Source: Streptomyces sp. NBC_01591 (GTDB lineage: Bacteria; Actinomycetota; Actinomycetes; Streptomycetales; Streptomycetaceae). From it: a stretch of DNA of 64,000 bases. The stretch spans positions 1 through 64,000 of the forward strand of contig NZ_CP109328.1 in the NCBI RefSeq assembly GCF_035918155.1. The letters are read 5' to 3'. Made by a program: the position numbers and the translations under genes. Shown piece after piece: positions 45,131 through 54,839 of this stretch. Below the pieces are notes generated by a model that saw only the letters and a program-made list of their open reading frames with translations, searched no databases and was not told the DNA's origin. The first letter of the stretch is position 1. Each line of letters starts with the position of its first letter.

Positions 45131-45589
45131 TTGTTCATGTGGTCTGTTGCGGGAAGGTCGGTGAGCTTTGTGGCTTCGGCGGGGGTGGCGCGGGTGTGGG
45201 TGTGGGTGACGGCGGTGGTGGCGTTCCTGGGAACGGTGGGGCTGGTTTTGGTGGCGGTTCTGGCTGATCTGGACACGGCTGGTCAGGCTGCGAGCGTGGT
45301 GGGTTCGATGGTGGCGCTGGTGGCGTTGCTGGTGTCGGTGGTCGCGCTGTTCCGCGGCGGTGGATCCGCGAGCGGGCGCCGTGTGCGTGGTGGTCGTGGT
45401 GCGGTCGTGGCCGGTGGTGACATCACGGGCTCCGCTCTCGGAAAGGACTCGAAGGTGACCGGTCCCCGCACCCCGCCGAGGATGGGCTCCTCGCGGCGGG
45501 ATGGGGATGATGTGCGTGCCGGGCGGGACGGGGTCGCGGCTGGTGGCGACATCACCGACAGTGCCCTGGGTGAGGGAAGCGAGCGGTGA
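45131..45589 (+). CDS. Two-helix membrane protein with repeated glycine-rich motif
   Basis: 152 residues from ATG 45131 (weak ribosome site; ATG 45137 is also possible). Two transmembrane helices, about 22-44 (RVWVWVTAVVAFLGTVGLVL...) and 54-74 (AASVVGSMVALVALLVSVVA), then a cytosolic tail with two copies of one motif: AVVAGGDITGSALGKDSKVT (91-110) and GVAAGGDITDSALGEGS (134-150). The same motif occurs once near the N-terminus of the NB-ARC protein that follows, whose start overlaps this stop (GTGA, 45586-45589). Shared short motifs between an NLR-like protein and its neighbour resemble bacterial amyloid-signalling pairs, so this may be the membrane effector. That is inference. Confidence 0.6.
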   Translation: MFMWSVAGRSVSFVASAGVARVWVWVTAVVAFLGTVGLVLVAVLADLDTAGQAASVVGSMVALVALLVSVVALFRGGGSASGRRVRGGRGAVVAGGDITGSALGKDSKVTGPRTPPRMGSSRRDGDDVRAGRDGVAAGGDITDSALGEGSER

Positions 45590-47946
45590 GCCTTTTCCCT
45601 CGGGCCCGTCGCGGGCGTAAGTCTGGAGACGGTGCGACTCCCCCAGGGGCGGGGGCGGCGCGCAGAGTGTCCGCTGGGGCAGGTGGGGTCGCGGCGGGCG
45701 GGGGGATCACCGGTTCCGCGCTGGGTGACAACAGCCGGGTCACGTATGTGGACAAGCAGTACGTGGCAGAGGCCGGCGTGCCGGTGGGGTGGCCGGTGGT
45801 GGTGGGGACGGTGCCGGTGCTGGCGTCCGCGTTCCAGCCGCGCGAGGTACTGCGTCAGGCGGTCGACGAGGCCCGCGGGCACGGCCGGAGCGTCGTGCTG
45901 GCGAGTGACACCCCGCACGGTGAGCGGTCGCGGTCCGGTACGCGTGCGTCTGTGCAGGTGATGTCGGGCGGCGGCGGGGTGGGCAAGTCGCAGCTGGCCG
46001 CCGCCTACGCCCGTGAAGCGGTCACGGACGGCGCCGATCTGGTGGTGTGGACGCCGGCAACCGATATCCAACAGGTTCTGACCGTCTATGCGCAGGCCGC
46101 TGCGCTCGTGCAGGCGCCCGGCCATACCGGCACGGACCTGGAAACGGACGCACGAGCCTTCCTCAGCTGGCTGGCGGCCACCGACCGACGATGGCTGGTC
46201 ATCCTGGACGACATCACCAACCCGGATGCGATCGAGCCCTGGTGGCCAGACAGCCAGCGCGGCACCGGCTGGACCCTTGCCACCACCCGCCTCAAAGACC
46301 CGCGCCTGACCGGCGGCGGCCGGACCCGCATCGACGTCGACGTCTACACCCCAACCGAAGCAACCGACTACCTCACCACCCGCCTCACCCACGACCACAA
46401 AGCCCACCTGGCCGACCACCGAGCCCCGGCCCTCGCCGAGGCACTCGGACACCTGCCGCTGGCACTGGGACACGCCGCCGCCTACATGCTTCGCGAGAAC
46501 ACCTCCTGCAGCACCTACCTGGAACAGTTCACCGACCGCGCCACGCACCTGGACAAACTCCTGCCCCACTGGGCCGACGCCGAACGCTACGGCCGGCAGG
46601 TCACCACCACCCTGCTCCTCGCCCTCGACGCCACCGACCAGGACCCCCACGGACCCCTGGCCCGCACCGCCCTCCGCATCACCGCCTACCTCGACCCCGC
46701 CGGACAACCCGCCGCCCTATGGACCACCAACGCCTTCCTCACCTACCTCATCCAGCAACAGCGCGCCGCCGTCCCGGCTCGGCGGAACCTCGGCCTGCGC
46801 CGACGGCGCAGGAGCGCGGTGCGGACCGTCACGGGTGACGAGGCAGCCGCAGCGCTGCGGCTCCTCGACCGGTACGGACTGATCACGTACGACTCCGCCG
46901 ACAACCCCCGAGCGGTGCGTATCCACGCGCTCACCGCACGCGCCGTGCGCGAGACCACTCCTCAGGACCAGCAGCCGACGACCGCCGTCACCGCCGCCGA
47001 CACCCTCGTCGAAATATGGCCAGACCCCGACCACACCCAGCGCGAACTGGCCAGCACGCTACGCGCCAACACGGATTCCCTCACCACCCATGCCGGAGAG
47101 TCCTTATGGACGCCCGACGCCCACCCCGTGCTCTACCGCACGGGAGCAAGCCTCCTCAATGCTCACCTGCACAGCGCCTCCTCGACGTACTGGGAACACA
47201 TGGTCGCCGACTGCGAGCGGCTGCTGGGCGACGAACACCCCGACACCCTGGCCGCCCGCGCCAGCCTCGCCGCCTCCTACTGGCAGGCCGGGCGCACCAA
47301 CGACGCCATCGAAATCGAAGAGCACGTCCTCGCCGAGTACGAGCGACTCCTCGGCAACGAACACCCCCACACCCTGGCCGCCCGCGCCAGCCTCGCCGCC
47401 TCCTACCGGCAGGCCGGGCGCACCAACGACGCCATCAACCTGCTCGAACACGTCCTCGCCGAGTACGAGCGACTCCTCGGCAACGAACACCTCGACACCC
47501 TGGCCGCCCGCGCCAGCCTCGCCGCCTCCTACCGGCAGGCCGGGCGCACCAACGACGCCATCGAAATCGAAGAGCCCGTCCTCGCCCAATGCGAGCGACT
47601 CCTCGGCAACGAACACCCCCACACCCTGAGCGCCCGCGCCAACCTCGCCGCCTCCTACCGGCAGGCCGGGCGCACCAACGACGCCATCGAAATCGAAGAG
47701 CCCGTCCTCGCCCAATGCGAGCGACTCCTCGGCAACGAACACCCCGACACCCTGAGCGCCCGCGCCAACCTCGCCGCCTCCTACCGGCAGGCCGGGCGCA
47801 CCAACGACGCCATCGAAATCGAAGAGCGCGTGCTCGCCGATCGCGAGCGGTTGCTTGGCAACGAACACCCCGACACTTGTTCTGCTCGTGATGCTCTGTC
47901 CCGGTGGCGGTCGGCGGGGGATGGTCTTGGGGAGCCTCCGTTGTAA
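45586..47946 (+). CDS. NB-ARC STAND NTPase with TPR array
   Basis: 786 residues from GTG 45586. The N-terminal tail has one glycine-rich motif (GGVAAGGGITGSALGDNSRV, 33-52). The NB-ARC domain has Walker A SGGGGVGKS (about 127-135), Walker B WLVILDDI (203-210), TGWTLATTR and LGHLPLALGHAA. From about residue 540 there are six tetratricopeptide repeats of 42 residues with the core LLGNEHPxTLxARASLAASY. NB-ARC-TPR proteins are signal-transducing NTPases; in bacteria several act in phage defence. The TPR array would sense a ligand and the N-terminal motif would recruit the membrane partner (inference). It ends right before an IS6 remnant, with a divergent last repeat. Confidence 0.8.
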   Translation: MSLFPRARRGRKSGDGATPPGAGAARRVSAGAGGVAAGGGITGSALGDNSRVTYVDKQYVAEAGVPVGWPVVVGTVPVLASAFQPREVLRQAVDEARGHGRSVVLASDTPHGERSRSGTRASVQVMSGGGGVGKSQLAAAYAREAVTDGADLVVWTPATDIQQVLTVYAQAAALVQAPGHTGTDLETDARAFLSWLAATDRRWLVILDDITNPDAIEPWWPDSQRGTGWTLATTRLKDPRLTGGGRTRIDVDVYTPTEATDYLTTRLTHDHKAHLADHRAPALAEALGHLPLALGHAAAYMLRENTSCSTYLEQFTDRATHLDKLLPHWADAERYGRQVTTTLLLALDATDQDPHGPLARTALRITAYLDPAGQPAALWTTNAFLTYLIQQQRAAVPARRNLGLRRRRRSAVRTVTGDEAAAALRLLDRYGLITYDSADNPRAVRIHALTARAVRETTPQDQQPTTAVTAADTLVEIWPDPDHTQRELASTLRANTDSLTTHAGESLWTPDAHPVLYRTGASLLNAHLHSASSTYWEHMVADCERLLGDEHPDTLAARASLAASYWQAGRTNDAIEIEEHVLAEYERLLGNEHPHTLAARASLAASYRQAGRTNDAINLLEHVLAEYERLLGNEHLDTLAARASLAASYRQAGRTNDAIEIEEPVLAQCERLLGNEHPHTLSARANLAASYRQAGRTNDAIEIEEPVLAQCERLLGNEHPDTLSARANLAASYRQAGRTNDAIEIEERVLADRERLLGNEHPDTCSARDALSRWRSAGDGLGEPPL
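47211..47890 (+). repeat. Six near-identical 126-bp coding repeats
   Basis: Units begin near 47211, 47337, 47463, 47589, 47715 and 47841 and encode the TPRs. Units 2-5 are almost identical at the DNA level (for example GAGCGACTCCTCGGCAACGA in each), so the array expanded recently by unequal recombination. Confidence 0.85.
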
Positions 47947-48009
47947 AGAGGGACCGCGAAGATCCTGGTGGGCGGGGCGTCTTTCTGGTCGTGCATGAGG
48001 CGGTCGTGC

Positions 48010-48229
48010 GGGTGCGGCGGCGCAGGGCGGCCGCGTAGCGGGGGCCGAACCGGTCGCACCACCGGCGGATCGCCTCATGGGAGACGGTGATCGCGCGTGC
48101 CAGGAGCAGCTCCTCGACTTCGCGGAAGGAGAGCGGGAAGCGGTGGTACAGCCATACTGCGTGGGAGATGACCTCCGCCGGAAACCGGAACCCCTTGTAC
48201 GACGGCCCTTCCCCGGCGCCCTCCGCCAC
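48010..48229 (-). pseudogene. N-terminal fragment of an IS6-family transposase
   Basis: The minus strand reads PSYKGFRFPAEVISHAVWLY, RFPLSFREVEELLLARAITV and RRWCDRFGPRYAAALRRR, the HTH half of an IS6 transposase related to the one at 25789. The catalytic half is missing. Its outer IS end (TCAACTTGACAGTGCC) is found at 50102-50117, displaced by the IS4 insertion. Confidence 0.75.
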
Positions 48230-48284
48230 CAGCTACTCCCGAACGATCAACAAACCCGGCTACCATTCCGGCCCGGAGACCACT

Positions 48285-50088
48285 CAAGGCCACGAAGTTA
48301 AGGGCGTGGGGGAAACTGCAACTCGCCTGACGGTTGGGGACCTTGGGGATGCGAGAACGGGACCTCTGGTAGAAGCGGGAGACCGACCAAAGTCTTCCTG
48401 CCGCGAGAGGTCCCGTTGTCCGACCAGTCTGCCACCACGACGCTCACCCGTACCATCACGGTTGCGGATGGTGTCTTCGCTCCTGGCCACCTGGGCGAGC
48501 TGACCCAGTACCTACCCTTCGAGCTCGTCGATGACGTGCTGGAACAGACGCGAGCCGTGCAGCACCGGCTGCGACAGCTGCCGTCCCGGGTGGGTGTGTA
48601 CTTCGTGCTGGCCTTGGGGCTGTTTCCCGGTCTCGGGTACGCGCGGGTGTGGGACAAGCTGGTCGCTGGCCTGCACGGACTACCACTACCGGCCCCGTCG
48701 GAGAAGGCCCTGCGCGATCTACGCCGACGGCTGGGGCCCGCTCCGTTGAAGGCACTGTTCGAGGTCATGGCCGGGCCCCTGGCTCAGCCCGCGACGCCGG
48801 GGGTGTGCTATCGGCGATGGCGGACGGTCGCTTTCGACGGCTGCAGCTCCATTGAAGCCCCTGACCAGCCCCGTATCCGCGCTCTTCTGGGCAAGATCCG
48901 GCGTACCCGTGGCGGCCTGGAGGGCTATCCACACCTGCGGCTGATGGCCCTGTGCGAGACGGGCACCCGCGGACTGCTCGGTGCGGTGTTCGGCCCGACC
49001 AACACCGGAGAGACGATCTACGCCCGTCGGTTGCTGCCGCTGTTGAACCCGAGCATGCTACTGCTCGCCGACCGGGCCTTCGACGGCAGCGGCTTCCTCA
49101 CCGCGGTGGGCGACACCGGAGCCCAGATGCTGATCCGCCATCTGGGCCGCGCTGCCCGACGGCTCTTTCCTCACTCGCATCGACGGCCGGACCTTCCGCA
49201 TCATCGACGCAGACGTGACCGTCATGTGCGGCGACGGGCACCGCATCCGCGACCGTTACCGGCTCGCCACCACCTTGCTGGACCACCGGGCCGACCCGGC
49301 CGCGCGCCTCGTGCACCTGTACCACGAACGCTGGGAGGTCGAGTCATCCTTCCTGGCCCTGCGCCACACACTGTTCGCCGGCCGAGTCCTGCGATCGGCC
49401 GACCCCTTCGGCCTGGAGCAAGAACTCTGGGCCCAGCTCGCCCTCTACCAGACGTTGCGCCGCGCCATGGTCGATGCCGTGGAGTCCGCACCGGGGACCG
49501 ACCCCGACCGCGCTGGCTTCACCGTGGCCCTCCAGGCCACCCGCGACCAGGTCATCACCGCGAGCGGCATCATCCCGGCCACCGCCACCCCTCGGGCCGA
49601 AGCCATCGGTAAAGCCATCCTGAACAACCTCCTGCCGCCTCGCCGCGCCCGCCTCAGCGCCCGGAAAGTGAAGTGCCCTGTCTCGCGCTACCCCGTCGAA
49701 CAGAACGAAAAGCGCCCCGCACGCAGCCAGAACATCGTGTCCATCGCCGTCGACGTCCTTGCCCGTGCCGCCTCACGACCCTCCCCGCGGCTGCCAGAGA
49801 CCATGAACGCCCGCTCCGGGACGAGCCGCTGGGACCGGGCCCTCCAGCTCCTGCGCACCGAGCCAGACCGGTCCTGGCGGACCATCGAACTCGCCGCCGC
49901 TCTAGAAATCAGCCACTACCGCAGCTTCTGTGCCCAGTTGGGACAATGGACCAAAGAAGGGATACTGCAACGCCTCGGACGCGGGCGCTACACACTCGCT
50001 GCGGAGTTGATCGCTCCCACCTCGTCCCAAGGTCCCCAGCTGTCAGGCGAGTTGCAGTTTCCCCTGCGTCCTTAACTTCGTGGCCTTG
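48285..50088. mobile_element. IS4-family insertion sequence
   Basis: Long imperfect inverted ends (left CAAGGCCACGAAGTTAAGGG..., right its complement ending at 50088; about 60 bp with a few mismatches) and the same 10 bp GGAGACCACT on both sides (48275-48284 and 50089-50098), as expected for the family. It is inserted into the IS6 remnant. Confidence 0.85.
48416..50075 (+). pseudogene. IS4-family transposase with a frameshift
   Basis: From TTG 48416 (GAGAGG upstream) come the IS4 N-terminal domain (PFELVDDVLEQTRAVQHRLR) and the core with FDGCSS and LLADRAFDGSGFL. Near 49150 the frame changes: after AQMLIRHLG the coding continues in another frame as LPDGSFLTRIDGRTFRIIDA and YHERWEVESSFLALRHTLFA (Glu site YxxR...E). 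It ends at 50075 with an unusual winged-helix-like tail. Complete apart from the shift, about 550 residues. Confidence 0.8.
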
Positions 50089-50181
50089 GGAGACCACTCA
50101 CTCAACTTGACAGTGCCGACTCAGAAGTTCAGCGAGCGTCTGGAGTTGGTCCTCGTACTCGCCGGGGCTCGCGTCCAGCTC

Positions 50182-50400
50182 CTAGTCCGTGAGCCCGCGT
50201 TTCGTCGCCATCCCGCGCAACATGGCGTACATCTGTCTCTGGCCGTCGTCATAATGCTTGATCATGTTGTTGCGGGTGTCGGTGTCGACCTTGGCGTTCT
50301 CCTCGTTCACGTGAACCGTGGCTCGCCAGGTTGTACCGCCCCACCAGCGGGCGCTGTCACCCGGACGTGGCACCGCCCTGGTCGCCTTGGCCTCGGCCAT
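50182..50400 (-). CDS. Hypothetical protein, possibly truncated
   Basis: 72 residues from ATG 50400: MAEAKATRAVPRPGDSARWW, then VDTDTRNNMIKHYDDGQRQM. After the TAG at 50182-50184 the same frame continues with coding-like text (ELDASPGEYEDQLQTLAELL) up to the IS6 end at 50117, so the original gene was longer and may carry a nonsense change. Not recognised. Overlaps the frame at 50357 by 44 bp. Confidence 0.35.
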   Translation of the reverse strand: MAEAKATRAVPRPGDSARWWGGTTWRATVHVNEENAKVDTDTRNNMIKHYDDGQRQMYAMLRGMATKRGLTD

Positions 50401-50620
50401 GGGTGCTGGCCAGGGTGACGAGCGCGATGTGAGGGACGGCGTTCAGGCAGAGTTCCGCCGCCGTGCTCGGATCGGTCGCGGTGCGCGCCTCCTGCAGCGC
50501 CAGCAGACCGGTCAGCACCGCGGAGTCGACCGCCTCGTCGAGAACCTCGTCCGCGGCGAGTTCGCCGCCGGCCACCAGCTCGCGCAGCCAGGCGGCTGCC
50601 TCTGCGGACCGGTCCGCCAC
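50357..50620 (-). CDS. Hypothetical protein
   Basis: 87 residues from GTG 50620: MADRSAEAAAWLRELVAGGE then LDEAVDSAVLTGLLALQEAR and AAELCLNAVPHIALVTLAS. Helical and acidic, no family recognised. Weak ribosome site. It runs into the 50182-50400 gene, perhaps as a translationally coupled pair. Confidence 0.35.
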   Translation of the reverse strand: MADRSAEAAAWLRELVAGGELAADEVLDEAVDSAVLTGLLALQEARTATDPSTAAELCLNAVPHIALVTLASTHGRGQGDQGGATSG

Positions 50621-50632
50621 CGCGCGGCCAGC

Positions 50633-50672
50633 TGGCTTTGTTCATGAAAACGGGTTCTGGCTCAACTTCTGT
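50633..50672. repeat. 40-bp inverted repeat, left end of a nested mobile unit
   Basis: TGGCTTTGTTCATGAAAACG followed by GGTTCTGGCTCAACTTCTGT. The reverse complement at 56581-56620 matches it at most positions (TGGCTTTATTCA..., GGTTCTGGCTCAGGTTGTGT). Both read inward, like the ends of one element. Confidence 0.6.
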
Positions 50673-51268
50673 TTGCGCCGTGAGGCGCTGTTGGTTCGAG
50701 TGGAGGTGGAAGGCCTGCACCAACCCGCTGTCGCAGCAGCTGGGTTGAAGCTGAGGGCAGCCTGATCCGGGTGATGCCGGGGAGGGTGAGAGCGGCCCTG
50801 ACGAAGCCGGGACGTGACCAGTACTGCCAGATGGGGCGGGTCCGGCAAGTGTGATGGAGAGGAGTACGCGAGGAACCGGCGTTTTACGTCTCTTAACGAG
50901 CCTCCGGCTCCAACCTGGTGGATCTGGGCCGGAAGCGGTGCGTACTCGGGTCATCCTTTCGGGTGGTCTGACAACTCCTGGGTCGGTTTACGAAAGCTGG
51001 CCGGGAGGCCACGAGGAAAGCCTGCGGCGTACTCGTGGCGATGCCGCAGGGACACAGTCGGGCTCCTACTCCGTCGAGCGAACCACAGTGAACACGGGAA
51101 CCGTCCCGAACCTCGCCCCGCTACCTGTCTCCAGCAGGCTGCCGGGGCTGGGCGCATCGACCGCCGATCGGTCCGGGACGGGGCGGAGCCGCCGTAGTAC
51201 TCCGAGGCCGGGAAAGCCGGCCGCATGGGGAAGGGCGGCAGCGGTATCGAGAAGGGAAGGACGCTGCA

Positions 51269-52723
51269 ATGCCGGAAGATGCCCCGCCGAATGGCGGAGC
51301 CCCGGGCCCTCGGGCCCGGGTACTGGAGATGCAGGCCAAGCTTCACCGTTGGGCGGTGGCCGATCCCGGCCGCCGGTTCGATGACCTGTTCAACTTCGTG
51401 CACGATCCGGCGACGCTGTTGGTGGCGTTCGACCGGGTCGCGGGCAACCGGGGAGCCCGGACTCCCGGCGTCGACGGCCTGACCGCCACCGACGTCGAGG
51501 AATCCATCGGTGTCCCCGGATTCCTGAACGACCTGCGGGTCGCCGTCAAGGGCGGTGCGTTCTGTCCTCTGCCGGTGCGGGAACGCAGCATTCCCAAGCC
51601 GGGAGGCTCGGGAAAGGTCCGTAAACTCGGGATTCCGACGATCGCGGACCGGGTCGCTCAGGCAGCGCTGAAACTGGTGCTGGAACCGATCTTCGAGGCC
51701 GACTTCAAGCCGGTCTCCTACGGGTTCCGGCCCCGACGGCGGGCCCAGGACGCCATCGCCGAGATCCACTATTTCGGCACCCGGGGATATCGCTGGGTGC
51801 TGGATGCGGACATCGAGGCGTGCTTCGACTCGATCAACCACACGGCCCTGATGGACCGAGTGCGTCATCGGGTGAAGGACAAGCGTGTCCTGTCGCTGGT
51901 CAAAGCCTTCCTCAAGGCCGGGATTCTTACTGAACTCGGTGAGAACAAGGAGACGTTGACCGGCACCCCGCAAGGCGGCATCCTCTCCCCGCTGCTGGCG
52001 AACATTGCTCTGTCGGCGCTCGATGAGCACCTGCACGAGACGTGGGAGCCGGGCGGGACGATGGCCACCGAAGGTAAACGCGCCCACCGGCGCCGCAAGG
52101 GTCGGCCGACGTGGCGGGTCGTCCGCTACGCGGACGACTTCGTCGTCCTGGTGCACGGCACCGAGGCCGACACTGCGGCACTGCGCGAAGAAGTCGCTGA
52201 CGTGCTCGAACCTCTGGGATTGCGCCTGTCGCAGGCGAAGACCCGGATCGCGCACATGAGTGATGGGTTCGACTTCCTGGGCTTCCGCATCCAGTGGAAA
52301 CGCAAAGGAGGCACGGACAGATGGCACGTCTACACCTTCATCGCGGACCGGCCCATCCGGTCCTTGAAGGCGAAGGTCCGTGCTGTGACAGGCAGGACAT
52401 CGCAGCAGGATCTCGCCACCGTGCTGATCAGACTCACTCAGATCATGCGCGGTTGGGCCAACTACTTCAAGCACGCTGTCGCCAAGCATGTCTTCACGAA
52501 GCTTGACGCCTTCGTGTGGTGGCGTCTGATCCGCATGCTGCGGGAACGTCACCACTGGAGTTGGGGCGAAGTCCGCCGCCGGTTCACCACCCCCACCGGG
52601 CGGTGGCTACCGATCGCGGCGGACGGGGCCGAACTGTTCCAGATCGCATCGGTCACGGTCAGCCGTTACCGATACCGGGCCAGCAGGATCCCCAACCCAT
52701 GGCACCCTGCGAACCCCGTCTGA
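51269..52723 (+). CDS. ltrA: Group II intron reverse transcriptase/maturase
   Basis: 484 residues. RT blocks in order: PGVDGLTATDVEES, RSIPKPGGSGKVRKLGIPTI, QAALKLVLEPIFEADFKPVS with YGFRP, VLDADIEACFDSINH, GTPQGGILSPLLANI, the catalytic VVRYADDFVVLVHG and LGLRLSQAKTRI, FDFLGF. The maturase X domain follows (RGWANYFKHAVAKHVF, WWRLIRMLRERH). No clear HNH endonuclease at the C-terminus. It appears intact and able to support splicing and mobility of the intron. Confidence 0.95.
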   Translation: MPEDAPPNGGAPGPRARVLEMQAKLHRWAVADPGRRFDDLFNFVHDPATLLVAFDRVAGNRGARTPGVDGLTATDVEESIGVPGFLNDLRVAVKGGAFCPLPVRERSIPKPGGSGKVRKLGIPTIADRVAQAALKLVLEPIFEADFKPVSYGFRPRRRAQDAIAEIHYFGTRGYRWVLDADIEACFDSINHTALMDRVRHRVKDKRVLSLVKAFLKAGILTELGENKETLTGTPQGGILSPLLANIALSALDEHLHETWEPGGTMATEGKRAHRRRKGRPTWRVVRYADDFVVLVHGTEADTAALREEVADVLEPLGLRLSQAKTRIAHMSDGFDFLGFRIQWKRKGGTDRWHVYTFIADRPIRSLKAKVRAVTGRTSQQDLATVLIRLTQIMRGWANYFKHAVAKHVFTKLDAFVWWRLIRMLRERHHWSWGEVRRRFTTPTGRWLPIAADGAELFQIASVTVSRYRYRASRIPNPWHPANPV

Positions 52724-52739
52724 CGGCAGAGACCGTGGA

Positions 52740-52773
52740 GAGCCCGTTGCGCTGAGAGGCGCACGGCGGGTTC
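52740..52773 (+). ncRNA. Group II intron domain V
   Basis: A 34-nt hairpin with GAGCCCG pairing with CGGGTTC and the inner stem around GCTGAGAGGC; the AGC catalytic triad is at 52741-52743. Confidence 0.85.
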
Positions 52774-52912
52774 GGCGAGAGGTCCGGAGAAACGGACCGG
52801 GAGCAATCCCGGCACCGCGCTCCGGGCCTACTCAGCGGTGCCGACACGGTGAGTGACAGCTGGGAATGAGTGGGGCGGTGTGCACCGGGGCTGAGGGGGT
52901 CGGGCCGTGGTG

Positions 52913-53308
52913 TTACAGGGCGATCAGCCCTGCTGCTGTCTCCCGGAAGCCACAGGCGTCGAAATAGAACGAGCGCAGATGTTCCTCGAAGTCGACGTGG
53001 AGCCACTCGCACTTCGCGGCACGGGCTTCTTTGGCTGCGACTGCGACAAGCGCGGCGCCAACCCCTATCGACCGAAGATGCTGGGCGACCACCGTGTCCA
53101 GAATGAAGGCGTGTGCTCCGCCGTCCCAGACAACGTTGACGAATCCGATCAGATCGCCATTTTCCCTCGCGCAGACCCAGCCAAGGCTGTGGCGCTCAAG
53201 CCGTGCTTGCCAGTCGGTCTGAGCGACCGGGGATCCGAAACCGTCGGCGTGCAATCTGTTGAGGGATGCGTTGTCGAAGTCGCCTTGCCACTCATACTTG
53301 ATCGCCAC
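52913..53308 (-). CDS. GNAT-family N-acetyltransferase
   Basis: 131 residues from GTG 53308. The acetyl-CoA site is RSIGVGAALVAVAAKEA (R/QxxGxG/A), preceded by AFILDTVVAQHL and followed by FYFDACGFRET, the classical end of GNAT domains. Complete. It lies between the intron and the ISL3 transposase inside the same pair of inverted repeats, so it looks like a passenger gene of the ISL3-type element. The acceptor is unknown; drug or small-molecule acetylation is common in this class. Confidence 0.8.
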   Translation of the reverse strand: MAIKYEWQGDFDNASLNRLHADGFGSPVAQTDWQARLERHSLGWVCARENGDLIGFVNVVWDGGAHAFILDTVVAQHLRSIGVGAALVAVAAKEARAAKCEWLHVDFEEHLRSFYFDACGFRETAAGLIAL

Positions 53309-53349
53309 GTCCAGATCCTAGTGCCGAGAAGGTACTTGGTCCGCATCGA

Positions 53350-54756
53350 CTACTGGGCGAGGAGAACCCGCTTCCGGAGGAGACGGAAGCCGGCACGGCC
53401 GAACATCTGGCGCTTGAGCATCTTGATCCGGTTGACATGGCCTTCGACGACACCAGAGCTCCAGGGGAGGGTCAGGCCGGCGATGACGGCGTCACGGTCG
53501 CGGCCGATGCCCGCGGCGAGGGTGTGGAGGCTGGGGAGATCGTCTTGTCTCACGGCGGTGAGCCAGTCCGGCAGGAGCTCGCCCTGGCGCTCGGTGAGCA
53601 TGGTCGCGAAGGACCGGACGTGCCTGGTGAGTGCATCGATTTCGGGACAGTTGGCCCGGACGTGCTTCAAGCGGAGTTGTTCAGTCTCGGAGAGGCTTTC
53701 CGGTCGGCGGAGGACCCACCCGGCGACGATCCGGGGCGAAGGCGCACGGGCCGTCACCGGCCCTGGTGAAGTGCGTTTCTGGCGGAGGTAGGCGCGAACC
53801 CGCTGGTAGCTGCCCGTGTAGCCGAGCGGAACGATCTCCTCCCACAGCTTCCAGGCGTTCGTTCCGCCCTCGTTCCAGCGGTCGTCGAGATAGGGCTTGT
53901 ACTCGTCGAGAACCGAGCGCCGTGCTTGCCACTGACCGGTGAAAAGATCTTCTGGCCTGGCAGCGTCCGCGTACCGTTTGACGGTTCGGCTGGTCATGCC
54001 GAGCTGCCGCTGGATCGCGCGGCGGCTGTGCCCCGCCTCCACCAGGGCGTGGACCGTGGCGTGAACGGTCCGGGTTCGGTCGGCGAACCGGTGGCCGGTC
54101 GGCCAAGGCGAGTCGGAGGACTCCTGCACAGGTCCTGGCTCCGCCTCGGGCGTTTCAGGTGTCTCGGGCACCAGGACACGCAGGCATCGCCGGTGCTGGG
54201 CGATGCTCCGCTCGGCTGCCTCACTGAGGTTGTGCCAGAGGTGCCACCGGTCTGCGACCTGCACGGCCTGCGGGGCGCCGACGGCGGCGCCTTCGGCGAA
54301 GAACGGCGCGCGGTCCCGGCAGACCACCTCGATTCCGGGCCGCTGGGCCAGCCACGCAGCCAGGGTCGACGACTCCCGGTCAGGCAACAGGTCGATGGGC
54401 CGGCGGGTCTCGACGTCCACAAGAACGGTCCCGTAGTGGCGGCCCTTGCGGGTGGCGTACTCGTCGACGCCGACCACCCGCGGAGCGGGCACCTCCGGCT
54501 CGGGAAGCGCGTCGACCAACCGCAGGACCGTGCTGCGGCTGACCGCCCCGCCCACGATGGCAGCCAGCCGGGCACCGGCCCGGCCGGCCAGGGCAAGACC
54601 GATCGAGGCCAGGGTCGAGCGGAGCCGCTCGGTCCGCTGACCGTTTCTCCGGGTCAGGCCGGGTATCTGCTCGACGAACGTGCGACGTCCGCACTCAACG
54701 TTCCCGCAGGTGAACCGGCGGACCCGCAACTGGAGAACCACGCTTCGTCCCGCGCT
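53350..54756 (-). pseudogene. ISL3-family transposase, main part
   Basis: The reading frame (shown from ATG 54789 in a hybrid context) carries RRFTCGNVECGRRTFVEQIP (zinc part), VVGVDEYATRKGRHYGTVLV (first Asp), VADRWHLWHNLSEAAERSIA (second Asp) and the end GVVEGHVNRIKMLKRQMFGR with AGFRLLRKR (Glu). The N-terminal 60-odd residues are missing here and are found at 56287-56485, beyond the IS3-family insertion. Without that insertion the gene would be complete. Confidence 0.85.
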
Positions 54757-54839
54757 CGGAACCCTCTCTGTCAGCCTTGGGTGAGACATCCCGTTCTGCG
54801 GGGTTAGCCTGAGAGGGCACGACAGGAGAACCGTCCCTT

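Larger units (their letters stand above)
50849..52831 (+). mobile_element. Group II intron
   Basis: The 5' end is probably GTGTGATGG at 50849 (GUGYG rule). A structured 400-nt leader precedes the maturase gene at 51269, domain V is at 52740-52773, and the 3' end is probably the CTAC near 52831 after a domain VI hairpin. The 5' boundary is less certain than the rest. The intron has invaded the left part of the ISL3-type unit. Confidence 0.75.

Noticed and set aside
47211..47890. 126-bp repeats as a CRISPR array
   Set aside because: There are no unique spacers; the whole unit repeats and encodes TPRs in frame.
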